DNA of 64,000 nucleotides from Diplonema japonicum. Taxonomy: Eukaryota; Euglenozoa; Diplonemea; Diplonemida; Diplonemidae. The stretch spans positions 124,001 through 188,000 of the forward strand of contig OZ025714.1 in assembly GCA_964019335.1 (NCBI GenBank), written 5' to 3'. Below are positions 30,532 to 40,959 of this stretch, one piece after another (within the stretch, counting starts at the first letter, position 1; every line of letters begins with the position of its first letter). The notes under the pieces were generated by a model. That model saw only the letters and a list, made by a program, of their open reading frames with translations. It made no database searches and was not told the DNA's origin. A program made the translations under genes and the position numbers.

Positions 30532-33500
30532 TCAAAGAGAAATCGGTTTTAGCAAGTTCCCACTGTGTTGGAGCAACAAAGTGGGGTAAGAATGCAGTGT
30601 GGTGACGGCGGGGACCGCCGGAGGTGTGAAAGTGGAAGCGGAAACGGAAGCGGAAGAAGCTATAGACGGCTCCTCGGTCACGATCAAAGGAATCGTCAAT
30701 TCTTCTTTAGACTTTTCCTCTTCTTCCTCCTCCTCCGGCTGGGCCAGCTGTTCACTACACACACCGTGCAGCCACAACACAACTTCAAGCACAAACTTAG
30801 CAGAGACAATGTACACAAGTGTCATGGCCATCCTGCCTGAGGTCTCAAGATACGATGTGTTTTCTGTGGCCATCCCCCAGAACCCAACCACGGAAAAGAC
30901 GAACTCAGATAAACTCACGACAATTTCCATTCCATTGTCGATCTGTCTCAGGTACGGCAGATCTTTCACAAGAAGGCACATCCACACCGCAGGGATGATT
31001 GTCAAGACGCCAGCACGACCCGCACAGGCGACCTGCTTTTTGGGGTTCCATGCAGAGAGACAAGCCAATCCGGTCATCATGACAAGCTGCACCACGTAGT
31101 AGTTACATTGTTCTCTGTGAAAACCGTCGAAGACGGCCGACAGATACTCGATCTGCAACCTCCCCTTGCGTGACTTGTCCATCGGCTCCCATTCGTATTC
31201 CGCTCTGACCATTTTTTGCAGCACTGTTTTCCGCTCCAACTGGGTCGTTACCAGCGTACACCCCGAGGTTGCTCGTTTGGATAGAACCCTAATATACACC
31301 ATGTACGCGATGGCCGTGAAAAGTACAATTCCCGACGCCGCTTGCTGTGGTGGCGGGCCGTAAAAACACATGGCGAAGGCAGATTGCAGCGTCGGTGTCC
31401 AAAAGAACTCAACCACCAAGTAGAACCCCGCTGTCGGCACCATGCTCAGCGCCACCTCTAGACCATCACGGACGCCCCTTCTCAACGACGTAGCCATGGC
31501 GACAGCTAGCAGTACTATGTACAGCCCCACAACGATCGCCATGTTCCCCACAAGGGCTCCGCGGTATTCTTGTAAAAGGCCCGACCCGAAGACTAGTCTC
31601 GACGGGTTAAGAATGAATCCGAGCTCTTCCGGTTGCATTCTCGGGCATTCCAAAACGGATAGGAACACCATTGCTCGGGAGACGCGAGACGTCCCCTTCA
31701 TGGAAATCCCACTAGATGCCGCTAATACTGCTGCACCACCCACAGTCGCCCCTGTTATCTGTGAAGCCGTCTTTTCCTTGGGCACCACAATCGGCGGGGG
31801 AGGAGGTACTACACATGCCATGTATGCCTCGTTCCCGGTCGACGGTGTGGGTGCCTTGTCGCAAGGGGGGTTTTTCACCACGCAAGTCCCGTTGACGCAA
31901 CCCCCTTTACACACACAGGGCGTGATGGGGTCGGAGTCTCCAAGGCATGTTGCCCATGGTAAGTTGCAGCTCGCATCGACAGCGCACCAGGGCATTGTCT
32001 TATCTCTCGTAGTCTCGCACCCTTTGTACCTCTTCCCATTGTGTTCCCATTCATCCATGCACCCACACCCGCACGTCACTAGTTTAAGATCCCTGGAGTC
32101 ACTGAAGTCGTGCTTTGCCCAAGTTAGTCCTGCTTGACCGCTGCCTACAACCCATCCCACATTCACATTTCCACCTTTCGTCACGCCCACTGCATCAAAT
32201 GGTATGTAAAATCCCATCGTGGTCGTGGTGGCGTTGCTCCAGGACAGCACACTTCGCGAGTGTTGCTCGGGGTTTACAACAGGGGTCGAATTGGGGTTGC
32301 GTTGGGGTGGCTTGTAATCGGTCACGACATTGGGTGTGATGGAGTCGAACGCGGTGATTCGGAACCCAGACATCCCAGGCACCTGCGCCGCACGTATGCC
32401 AACCGCAGCATAGGACGGTGTTGAAGAGGGAAAGCTGCACATGAAGAGAATCACCTCCTTCATGCCAACCTCACCAAGTTCGTAGGTAATGGAGACAGGA
32501 CCCGAAGTGGAAACCGGAAAGGGACCACATCCCGTGGCATACGTGGATAATGGAACTGCAGTTGACGGAGCAAACGTGGGGGGCGCAGAAGTGAGAGGTG
32601 CCGCCGTATCTGGGGCGACAGTCGGAGGAGCCAAGGTGTCCGGGAACGGTGTAAGGGGGGCGGGGGTGGGGGGGAACTGGAAGATCCTGCTGTAAATACC
32701 CCATCCCGAGGAATCAGCAGCATCCGCATGCCACACCAAAGCAACACGCGTCGGGGAAAGAAGCGCGATCTTTACAGTACTGACAGAGGACACAGCGTCC
32801 GTGGCGACAACACGCTGCCCATCACGAATGCCGGAAGGAGTGAAGGACTGCATGATAATCTCCCATCCGGTGGGCTCCGCGGACTCCCACGCCGCCACGA
32901 ACCCACCTTGAGGCAAACCAAGAACAACTCCTCGTGTCTGGGTGTTGGCAGTGACTGCATTCACAACGAACTCTGGACCAGCAGTACCTGATAAGGTGTA
33001 CTGCCTTGCACGGATGTCTGAAGATGAGGTCCAGACAATGACCCATCCTTCAAGAGTGCTAGAGATGTCGGGATCTGAATTTGTGGTGGATGTGTCCTCC
33101 GTGACGAGGAGCACGGCACCCCCCACGGCACCGTCGAACACCCTGCAGTAGATCAGATCGTTCCCAGTCTCGCTGGACCTCCACACGACGACGTACTCCC
33201 CAGAGGAGAGGTACGCAACAGCAGGTATATCTTGCCCCGAGGTTGTAACGACGTTCGCACGGGTTTCTAAACCGACACGCACGCCATAGACGAACTGCTG
33301 TACATATACTCCAAACCCAGAGGAGTCTTGGTTATCTGATTGCCAAGCCACAATGATCTTTCCTGTGTCCGGGATAGTGGATAGTGCCGCTTTAAACTGG
33401 GAGAAAGCTGTCTCGGTGTTTACCTGAATCGTGCTGGTGTTGGTTCCGTTCTGGGGGTGATATATTTTCAGGAAGACCCCGTATCGGTCGCCGTCTTGGC

Positions 33501-33828
33501 TCCCGCTTGCCTCCCAGACAACTGCGTATCCAGCGTTGCCCAAGCTTCTGGGAATGCTCGACTGTTGCCAATTGGTTGTCTTTGCGTTTACTCTTTCCTC
33601 GCCAGTCGTCGCGGTGCCGTCGGCGTCGAAGGCCCTCTGGTACACCCCGTACCCGTCTCCGTCTTGCCCATCGCTCTGCCACGTCACAACGAATCCGCCC
33701 CCTTCTACCCCACACAAATCCGGTGTGCTTTGGTGGTTCATGACATATTCGTTTACCCTGAACTCCGGACCAACAGGCTCCCACGCAACCCCTACCGCTA
33801 CCACGCACATTATGCATGCCAGCATCAT
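30532..33828 (-). CDS. large surface protein: beta-repeats, DOMON-like and FN2-like modules, multi-pass C-terminus
   Basis: This is a 1098-residue, single-exon protein with a signal peptide (MMLACIMCVVAVGVAW). Residues about 20-390 contain seven or so ~50-residue repeats of the type GGFVVTWQSDGQDGDGYGVYQRAFDADG, a style common in large bacterial surface proteins. A Pro/Thr/Ala linker follows, then a DOMON-like beta domain (about 435-600) and a cysteine-rich module with an FN2-like pattern (GKRYKGCETTRDKTMPWC). The last ~380 residues have about seven to nine membrane helices. The layout resembles an adhesion-type receptor or channel; the membrane part matches no family I can name. The repeat similarity is family knowledge, the receptor role inference. 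Confidence 0.75.
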   Translation of the reverse strand: MMLACIMCVVAVGVAWEPVGPEFRVNEYVMNHQSTPDLCGVEGGGFVVTWQSDGQDGDGYGVYQRAFDADGTATTGEERVNAKTTNWQQSSIPRSLGNAGYAVVWEASGSQDGDRYGVFLKIYHPQNGTNTSTIQVNTETAFSQFKAALSTIPDTGKIIVAWQSDNQDSSGFGVYVQQFVYGVRVGLETRANVVTTSGQDIPAVAYLSSGEYVVVWRSSETGNDLIYCRVFDGAVGGAVLLVTEDTSTTNSDPDISSTLEGWVIVWTSSSDIRARQYTLSGTAGPEFVVNAVTANTQTRGVVLGLPQGGFVAAWESAEPTGWEIIMQSFTPSGIRDGQRVVATDAVSSVSTVKIALLSPTRVALVWHADAADSSGWGIYSRIFQFPPTPAPLTPFPDTLAPPTVAPDTAAPLTSAPPTFAPSTAVPLSTYATGCGPFPVSTSGPVSITYELGEVGMKEVILFMCSFPSSTPSYAAVGIRAAQVPGMSGFRITAFDSITPNVVTDYKPPQRNPNSTPVVNPEQHSRSVLSWSNATTTTMGFYIPFDAVGVTKGGNVNVGWVVGSGQAGLTWAKHDFSDSRDLKLVTCGCGCMDEWEHNGKRYKGCETTRDKTMPWCAVDASCNLPWATCLGDSDPITPCVCKGGCVNGTCVVKNPPCDKAPTPSTGNEAYMACVVPPPPPIVVPKEKTASQITGATVGGAAVLAASSGISMKGTSRVSRAMVFLSVLECPRMQPEELGFILNPSRLVFGSGLLQEYRGALVGNMAIVVGLYIVLLAVAMATSLRRGVRDGLEVALSMVPTAGFYLVVEFFWTPTLQSAFAMCFYGPPPQQAASGIVLFTAIAYMVYIRVLSKRATSGCTLVTTQLERKTVLQKMVRAEYEWEPMDKSRKGRLQIEYLSAVFDGFHREQCNYYVVQLVMMTGLACLSAWNPKKQVACAGRAGVLTIIPAVWMCLLVKDLPYLRQIDNGMEIVVSLSEFVFSVVGFWGMATENTSYLETSGRMAMTLVYIVSAKFVLEVVLWLHGVCSEQLAQPEEEEEEEKSKEELTIPLIVTEEPSIASSASVSASTFTPPAVPAVTTLHSYPTLLLQHSGNLLKPISL

Positions 33829-34107
33829 TTTAGCATTGCTTTTTTTTTTCTTTTTCTTTTTTTTTAAAGTCGCCTGTCTTGGGGGGAATGAAGTTAACGC
33901 CAGGAGAATAAAAAAAAAAACAGACTACAAAAAAAACAAAATAAAACGTGAGAAACAGGGGCGGCGGCAAAAAAAAGGGGGGGGGGGAGTTAAGATTGTA
34001 CAGAGTTACAAATTTCTTTTTTTTTTTCTCTTTTTCTTGCGTTCTTTTTTTATATTATCTTTTCTTTTTTTTCTTTTCTTCTTCTTTTTTGCATTCTTTT
34101 CTTTGTA

Positions 34108-35377
34108 TCAAATTGCAATGGAGGGGCTTGCTGAGGGGAAGGTGACCCCCTTACTTTGCAAAGTCGCGACAGCTTCGAGCAGCGCGCGGGTGTTGACGTT
34201 GACGGTGGCGGGGAGCGGCGCAGGGGGGGAGAGGAGCTTGCTTGGCTGTGCATGTAAGTGTAATAAAAAAAAAAAAAAACAAAAAAAAAAAAACCCTCCA
34301 TACCGAAATCGAAGCTGGCGTCGCAGACGCAGTCCGGTAAGCACTGGAACGCGGCGGACTATGCTGCATACCCATTGCGACAGGAAGCGTCGGGGTGGTT
34401 ACCTGAACAGGGTAAGGATAAGGCGGGGGCGACATAGACGCCACTCTTTCAGGAACCCCTATCCTCGGCGGGGGGGGAAAGGAAAGCGACACATCAGGAA
34501 CGGTAACCGTCCCCGCAAAATGGGTAGAGAGAAGGGTGCGTAGAGACATGGATTCACGGTGTAGCACGCCAAGCTTTTCTGCGGCCGGCGCGGTTATGGA
34601 TGATGGTAAAGGCTGTGGGAGGTTTGACAAAATACTGCGGACTCGTTCGCCTTGTTCTAACATAACAAGTAAAGACCATTCCAGCTGGTCGCCGACATCT
34701 TCCAATGCAACGAGTTCGCCTGCAGTGATGTCCATTGAGTTCGTCAATGGGGTCGCTGACACGCTGACACCGCTGATCGCCGCGTCGCACTGCGTTCCCT
34801 TATCGCAGACAACCTTCCGCTTTTCAAAGCCGTCGTGGGTTGTTTGGAGCCCGACCTTTCCCTTTCCCTTGTATTTTGCTTCCAGCAGCTCGTAAAGCAT
34901 CTCTTCTTCGCCGTCGCATTCTTGAAAAATCTCGTTGATGTTCGCAAGCTTGCTCGGTTGGTGTTTGATGTAAAAACTTATTATCGCGTTGCGCCACACA
35001 CGCTGCTGTTCCACTGCCTTGATCCCCAACGACCCTTCATCTTCCTCTGGGTATTCCAGTCTTAGTAACGACATTCGTTTCCGTAGACCTTCTGTTGCTG
35101 CTGTGCTCTGGCTTACCATCGACGTGTGGGCTTGCAACACTACCTCAGGAGGGGTTCTTGGAGGGCTTCCTATGCCGCCTCCAGATGACTCGGATGGTTT
35201 TCGTTGGTATTTCTCTATCAGTGACGAATACAGTTCGGCCTCGGCGCCCTCATACTCCTCTAGTATCGCATCGACATCTTTGATCTTCAACGGGTTGTGG
35301 ATTCTGTAGAACTCTATCACCAACCGTTTCCACTCCCCCTTTGCAGATTTTATTGTTTCGCTTAGCTGTCGCTCCAT
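34108..35377 (-). CDS. two-repeat helical protein (RLV.FY..HNP.K..DVD type), 2 exons
   Basis: Exons 35377-34304 and 34245-34108 give 403 residues. Two ~45-residue helical repeats occupy residues about 14-57 and 128-172: WKRLVIEFYRIHNPLKIKDVD and WRNAIISFYIKHQPSKLANINE, each continuing with an ILEEYEGAEAELYSSL-like segment that ends in EKY/AKY. I know this repeat style from conserved kinetoplastid proteins, where one or two copies sit at the N-terminus; its function is not established. The middle is helical, the C-terminal third disordered. Exon 2 encodes a short helix (TRALLEAVATLQSKG) and is reached only by removing a homopolymer intron. Confidence 0.75.
34246..34303 (-). other. 58 bp intron
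   Basis: GTATGGAGG, a T-rich interior, then CATGCACAG; phase 0. Not a multiple of three, so splicing sets the C-terminal frame. Confidence 0.85.
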
Positions 35378-35540
35378 TTTTTTTTTTTTTTTTTCCCCCT
35401 CTCCCTTCTCCCGGACCCCTTTTTTTTGTTTTTTTTATTATCGGTTTTTTGAAGTTTTTAAAGTTAGAAAAAAAAAAATAAAATTCTTAGCCCGTAGGCT
35501 GAAAAGGTATAAAAAAAGGTCGGGTGTGTGGAAACACCTT

Positions 35541-38500
35541 TTACCCTGTGAATTCTGCCACCGGAACAGCTGTGAAGGATTGTACCTTCCACAGTGCCTG
35601 CAGCCCCGCTTCGTTCTTCGCGTTAAAGGATGTGGCGTATGTGTTCCCGTCGCATTGCCCCCACAGAAGACCGTCCTTGACCCCCACTACTGTTGCAAGG
35701 ATGGTTTCTGCAGGCTGCTGCAAGGGGGTCAACATGATCCGTTTGCCGTGACGAAGCCCGAAGATGCCCACAGCATTGTCACTTGTGTCAAAGAAACAGA
35801 CGGCCAACCCAACGCCAAGAAACTTGAAGGTTTTGGTAATGCCGCCGTTGTGCTCGTTCATCTGGCTTCGAATGGACCCGCCGGAATATACCTTCGGGAC
35901 TCCAAACTGTTCTAAATGCAGGTCTGCCACAGGGTTCTGCGTCTCGAAGGGTATGGGGTACTTATCAGAGGACATGGCGTACCACAGCCTTCCCCCCCGC
36001 ACACCAACAACCACAGACGAGTCTCTGCAGCTCGGTATTTGAAACTTCTGTCCTGGTTTCATCCCGTAGCGTTGGTGGGACTCTGCTGAGCAGTCGAAGC
36101 ATTTATCGCCGATCCTCAACGCAGGGGCAGCGGGGGTCCATGGCATCACCTTTCCGTGGAAGAGAAACATAGCTTCGTTCGTCTCTAGACTGACAATTCT
36201 AAAGGCACCGCTCCAATCGACCGCAACCCATAGATTCTCCTGTCGGATGCCGATAACCGTGATAACCTGTCCTTTATACCTCCCTGTGGTGCATAGATAC
36301 CGGTTGCCATGCAGAGTGTCGTACGCCGCGCAAGCTCGTGCCGAGATGTCGAAAAAGTGCGCTGTTCCAGTGCAGTCTACAAACTCAAAAGGATCGTGCG
36401 TGGGAAGCTCGTTGCCGTGGCTTATAAGAGTGAAGCTGTGCAGCGTAGTGATCTGTGAGTGGGATTTACCACGAAACGCGAACAAGCCCTTCCTGCCCTG
36501 CTGCTCATATCGGTAAAGCCGACCGCCGTGCACTCCGACAATCTCGCATCGTCTTCCTTTACAATCGCCGTTTGCATATTCCAAAATATCACCCGAACGA
36601 AAACCGAACGTATCTACGCAAGCCTCGTCGCTTACGTCGAGCAAAATGGTATCGCTTGTGTGAAGGGTGTACCTTAAAGGGGTGGTGGGTTGTTTTTCTA
36701 GGGCGAAGGACGGTGGGCTCAGTTCGACGGATTTGCCTCGCGCTTGCTTCACCCATTTGTGGGCCTTTCCGATGCCTGCCAGCGTGCAGAGCAACGATTT
36801 TCTTTTGGCGAGAGACTTTTGTCGTGTCGCATGAGAAGTGAACCATGTGCTGAGAGCCGGCGAGCTCTTCTTCATCAACAACGCACTCGCTACGTCTCGT
36901 CTTTCACGGAGCTCGCATTGTTGCAGCATCCTACGGGCGTCGATTTCGTTGTATACACACTGTGACCGCCACTCTGCTTCTAAACCTTTTGTTTTGTTCA
37001 CCTGTATTTTTAGGAACGTTTGTAATGTCGGGATTTCCACGACCAACCCGCAAGTTGTTTCCAGCACCACCAACCGCTTTACCAACATGTCGCTCCTTGT
37101 ATCGACGGGAACCTGCGCTGCATACAACGACAGAAGCCAAAACAGATAATCTCCAAAATGCTCCCTTGAGATGCCCAAGAGCCTGTTGTACATTTCCTTC
37201 GTCGGGGTCAACGGGACCCTCGTCAAAAATGGTCTTAGTATTTTATCGTCGATCTTGCTTCTCATGGGTGCTGGTGTGTCGTCACGCGGCGGGACGTCCT
37301 CCAACCTGTTCTCGTCGGCCTCGTCGATGGCTTTGCAGCAGCGTAGCTTGCTCAGAGGCATCTCGACGGCGTGTCCTTCCTGACCCAAGGCCCACAGCAT
37401 GTCGTTGTAAACTCCCAGTATTGTGTATCTAGATGAAGGCTTGTGCCACGACCAATACCGTTTCAGTTCGCCGTTTTCGGGTACGGTGGTCATCTGCGGC
37501 GTGGCGACCCTCTCCAGCTCTTGCAGCCGCATCCCGTGGTTCAACCCTTCGGCGATCTTGTCGATCTCTTCTTGCCGTGTGTCGAAGCCGAGCATGATTC
37601 CGTCCTCTGACGACCTCTTGCACGCGATGTACGGTAGGGTGTACTCATGGTGTCTCCACGAGTTCACAGCCACAGCGCCGAAAGGGTTAGTGACGCTCGG
37701 CAACTGTCCCAACCCGTCTGTCCAGATGGTGTACCGTCCTGCAAGCTCTTCCGCAGAGCTCCCCGCCCACGGCTTGCATGCTACGTGTCCTTCATCGACG
37801 CGCCACAGCTCGCCCATCCATGTTCCCACTACCGTTGATGTCGTCACCTTCGTCGGACAGCCGGCAGGGTGCCACTTCACCCTCTGCATGTGGTACTGCC
37901 GAAAGATATTGCAAGACCCGTAACCTGCATCGAGCGTGATGTACTCCCCGAAGTACGCCAGTTGCGTGTACGGTGTGTAGGTTGCAGCCTTCGTGAGACC
38001 CGGAGCGTTGGCCGCAATGATCGCGATGGAAGCAGTGCGTCTGGGATGGTTCGCAAGCAGGCTGTGCGGGTCGAGCATCGGCTCGTGCGGCGTCGCCACC
38101 ACAACATACGTCCCTTCCACAAGATGCAGGATGTCGAAGTGCTTCTGAAACGGCACCCTTGCGGTGCACACCCTCCCGTCCCGCATCCCTAGTACGACGG
38201 CAAAGCTTCCAACGTTTTCCCCCTTCACAATCTTGACTACCATCCCGTGGACAAGGCTGTGCTCCATTGTCGACGACACCCTGACTTCGTACGTGGTGAC
38301 GCTTTGCTCGTTCACCGTCACGGTCTTAGGGAGGTCGGTGTATTTGTACTTGTAGTTAAGAGTGAACTGGTAAAACCCGCTGTCCGTCAGAGGGTATTGT
38401 TGTACCTCTCCGGTGTTTAGGACAAGGTGGTACAGGTTTTCTCCCTTGCATCCGAGGATGCACGATCGCATGTTTGCAAGGTCGCCAGCACGGTGAAGAA

Positions 38501-40250
38501 TGACCTGGTAGGCATGCTTTTCATAGACCTCCATGAACCGCTCGTTGGTGTTGTAGTCGGTGCCGTTGTGAATCAGGCGGGCAGGGTACTCGAAAGGAGG
38601 GTCCCAGCCGATAAGTTCCAGCTGGTAGTACTTGATAATTGCCGACCACGTTGTGTAGTTAAAGGAGCGGAGGGTGCCGCCATCCTCATGGTGCCACAGG
38701 AGCCCTCCGAGCGTTCCGACAATGGTGGTGACGATGCCACGGTGATTCGTGGATCGTATCAGACAGCGCTGCCCTGGTTTCAACCCGAAAGGGGAGCATG
38801 CAGCATCCGAGACGTCGAAGGTGAGCACGCCATTCCCCGGCATGTAGTAGAGCAACGGAACACTGATGTTCTTCTCGACAGTGTTGAATTCCACAGGGGC
38901 AGCAGAAGCGGGACGGAGCTTTTCGATGACGCTTTGCAGCGGGCGGTCCAGGATCGACGGGCGTGGCTTTGCAGAGTCACGCCCTGCATGTACTAACCGC
39001 TGCACAGCCGACTTGAAATCACTCTTAACAGAATCTTCCGGTGCTTCAAACGCACCCCCGCCGTCCCTCCAGGCAAGGCATACCCGCACAGCATGGTCTC
39101 GTCGCTCGATCGACACGACGCACCATGATGAAAACGGTTGAACAAGCACCACGCCTGGAAGTGGAACGTAGTCGGAGGCAACGAACCCCCACACCTTTCC
39201 CTTAAGAACCAGAACCACAGGGTGCCGCGCGGGGCGGTTGGCACCCTCGTGTCTGCAGCACAGAATCTTCGGGAAGGTGACCCTAATACCCAGGGTGAGC
39301 CTCGCGAATTTCTCCACTTCGTCCTGCGGAGCATCGAACCCCGCTACCAGTACCTTACCCGACGGGGGCGCAGGGAGCTCCGACGAGCAGCATTTGTACA
39401 ACGTGAGTATCTTATAGAACGGCTTCATGATGTCCAGAACATCCTGCGAAATGTTCTCCCACAAAGGAACGGACTCGAGCGCCACAAGGCGGAGCGTCAT
39501 TTCGTGGTACGAATCGGCCGGCATGCGGTCGGGGGCGGTGTTCTTCGTGAACAGCAGCGTTTTAAGAAGCAGGCTAGGGGACTGAAGGAGAAGGTACACA
39601 GTCAATCTGACAAGAGGGTTCGATCCCTCGGCCGGCTGGGAGCCTTCCAAAGCAGAAGTGATGGTTCCGAGCAACACGACAGGATCGACGTCTTCCCCAC
39701 GTGAAGAAGGTGTGGGGACAAGGTTCAACAGATCTTGAAAGGTATCTGTTGCGGATGATGATGTCCACACATCAGACGTCAGGGAGTACACAAGAGAAAG
39801 GTTCTGCTGGTTGAGGAGGATGGGGCACGTCGTCGGCGTCTTCAGGTCGAGGTTTTCAACACAATGGTTTATACTCATTTTGTTCACCAGAGACAAGGGG
39901 ACTGCTTCCCCTGCTTCGATTTTGCCGATGCCCACCAGACCGTATCTGGCGGTTAAATCCTTTTGCGATTTTGCGTGGAAAGCTGTTGCGCCCTGTTCGC
40001 CGTCTTGGTGTCTCCACAGCCAGCCGTCCAGCACACCTATGATGGTGGCCTCAGTGCCTTTCCATCTGCCTTTCTGAGCCACAACCCTCTGCCCATGATG
40101 GAAACCGAAAACTTCGCAGGACATCGGGAGTGTGTCGAATTCCTTTACCTCTCCGCTGTTTCTCCATTTGTACCTGTACCTTTTCTTGCGGTCTAATTGC
40201 TCTGTCACGGACCGTGGGTTGTTCAGGCGTAGGCAGTGCTTGAGTTCCAT
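35541..40250 (-). CDS. giant SH3/KOW-like beta-repeat protein, unknown function
   Basis: The ATG at 40250 gives 1569 residues; an in-frame extension upstream is homopolymer translation. The protein consists of about ten or more copies of a ~60-residue unit with the consensus FG(F/L)RxGxR ... (K)G..(A/V)T(I/V)(V/I)GVxxGxLWxxxDGxxGAxxF. Clear examples are EVFGFHHGQRVVAQKGRWKG, SPFGLKPGQRCLIRS and GIFGLRHGKRIML. Many are preceded by a (F/L)D(V/I/C)S strand with DxAC. The pattern suggests small beta barrels of the SH3/KOW type. I associate such FGxRxGxR repeat proteins with kinetoplastids and relatives. No membrane segment, signal peptide or enzyme motif was seen. One long non-repeat segment (about residues 190-330) is helical. 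Confidence 0.75.
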   Translation of the reverse strand: MELKHCLRLNNPRSVTEQLDRKKRYRYKWRNSGEVKEFDTLPMSCEVFGFHHGQRVVAQKGRWKGTEATIIGVLDGWLWRHQDGEQGATAFHAKSQKDLTARYGLVGIGKIEAGEAVPLSLVNKMSINHCVENLDLKTPTTCPILLNQQNLSLVYSLTSDVWTSSSATDTFQDLLNLVPTPSSRGEDVDPVVLLGTITSALEGSQPAEGSNPLVRLTVYLLLQSPSLLLKTLLFTKNTAPDRMPADSYHEMTLRLVALESVPLWENISQDVLDIMKPFYKILTLYKCCSSELPAPPSGKVLVAGFDAPQDEVEKFARLTLGIRVTFPKILCCRHEGANRPARHPVVLVLKGKVWGFVASDYVPLPGVVLVQPFSSWCVVSIERRDHAVRVCLAWRDGGGAFEAPEDSVKSDFKSAVQRLVHAGRDSAKPRPSILDRPLQSVIEKLRPASAAPVEFNTVEKNISVPLLYYMPGNGVLTFDVSDAACSPFGLKPGQRCLIRSTNHRGIVTTIVGTLGGLLWHHEDGGTLRSFNYTTWSAIIKYYQLELIGWDPPFEYPARLIHNGTDYNTNERFMEVYEKHAYQVILHRAGDLANMRSCILGCKGENLYHLVLNTGEVQQYPLTDSGFYQFTLNYKYKYTDLPKTVTVNEQSVTTYEVRVSSTMEHSLVHGMVVKIVKGENVGSFAVVLGMRDGRVCTARVPFQKHFDILHLVEGTYVVVATPHEPMLDPHSLLANHPRRTASIAIIAANAPGLTKAATYTPYTQLAYFGEYITLDAGYGSCNIFRQYHMQRVKWHPAGCPTKVTTSTVVGTWMGELWRVDEGHVACKPWAGSSAEELAGRYTIWTDGLGQLPSVTNPFGAVAVNSWRHHEYTLPYIACKRSSEDGIMLGFDTRQEEIDKIAEGLNHGMRLQELERVATPQMTTVPENGELKRYWSWHKPSSRYTILGVYNDMLWALGQEGHAVEMPLSKLRCCKAIDEADENRLEDVPPRDDTPAPMRSKIDDKILRPFLTRVPLTPTKEMYNRLLGISREHFGDYLFWLLSLYAAQVPVDTRSDMLVKRLVVLETTCGLVVEIPTLQTFLKIQVNKTKGLEAEWRSQCVYNEIDARRMLQQCELRERRDVASALLMKKSSPALSTWFTSHATRQKSLAKRKSLLCTLAGIGKAHKWVKQARGKSVELSPPSFALEKQPTTPLRYTLHTSDTILLDVSDEACVDTFGFRSGDILEYANGDCKGRRCEIVGVHGGRLYRYEQQGRKGLFAFRGKSHSQITTLHSFTLISHGNELPTHDPFEFVDCTGTAHFFDISARACAAYDTLHGNRYLCTTGRYKGQVITVIGIRQENLWVAVDWSGAFRIVSLETNEAMFLFHGKVMPWTPAAPALRIGDKCFDCSAESHQRYGMKPGQKFQIPSCRDSSVVVGVRGGRLWYAMSSDKYPIPFETQNPVADLHLEQFGVPKVYSGGSIRSQMNEHNGGITKTFKFLGVGLAVCFFDTSDNAVGIFGLRHGKRIMLTPLQQPAETILATVVGVKDGLLWGQCDGNTYATSFNAKNEAGLQALWKVQSFTAVPVAEFTG

Positions 40251-40807
40251 TCGTCCATCCGATTCTCTTTCTAACGGTGGGTGAACGGGTTTTGTCTTTA
40301 CCGGAGAACAAGAAAAGAAAAAAAAAAAAAGAAAAAAGAGAAGAAGAATGAGAGGTATTTCTTTTGGGGAAAAAACCATGAAAGAAAACTGGTTTTCCCT
40401 TTATCAAAAAAGTTGCGTGTTTTTTTGTTTTTTGTTTTTTTTTTTCCATAAGAAAAAAAAAAAAAACAAAAGAACAGCTGTACAGGCCTTCGGTTCCTTT
40501 GTGTGGGGTTAAAATGTGTCTGGTTGAAATACAACTGGTACACAAGGGAGGGAGGGAAGAAAAAAAAAGAAGAAAAAAAAAATCGCCCACACTGAAAGCA
40601 TGTGTGCATGTTCTTGCATAAATTTATTCGGTTCTTTTTTGAGTTGCTTTCTTTTTTTTTAAAAAGAAGGGTAAACATTTCATATCTCCACAGCGCCGAG
40701 CATTCTTGTGTGGTAAGAATGCTGCGTGCACGTCTTTCTTATTTCAGAGAAGGAGGAGGAGAAAAAAAGAACGTTGGGTGTTCTCTTCTTAATTAACGAA
40801 TTTGGAT

Positions 40808-40839
<32 letters not shown>

Positions 40840-40959
40840 CCAAAACTGTAAGGGTCGGGGTGCTCGGCTTATAACGTCAGCATCCTTGTGTCGCCGTATA
40901 CCTGAGACCTAATAGTTTTGAAGAAAAAAAGAAGGAAAGAAAAAAAAAAGAGAAACCGC
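40251..40959. other. low-complexity intergenic region
   Basis: A/T homopolymers with a 30-odd-base T run near 40810-40839. No gene or repeat-family copy recognised. Confidence 0.5.

Noticed and set aside
30204-30605. Plus-strand open frame across repeat family C copy 1
   Set aside because: The frame is not preserved in the second near-identical copy because of small indels, so it is unlikely to be a protein.
39611-39631. tRNA-like B-box GGTTCGATCC on the plus strand
   Set aside because: It lies inside the giant repeat protein gene, and no acceptor stem or A-box could be paired around it.
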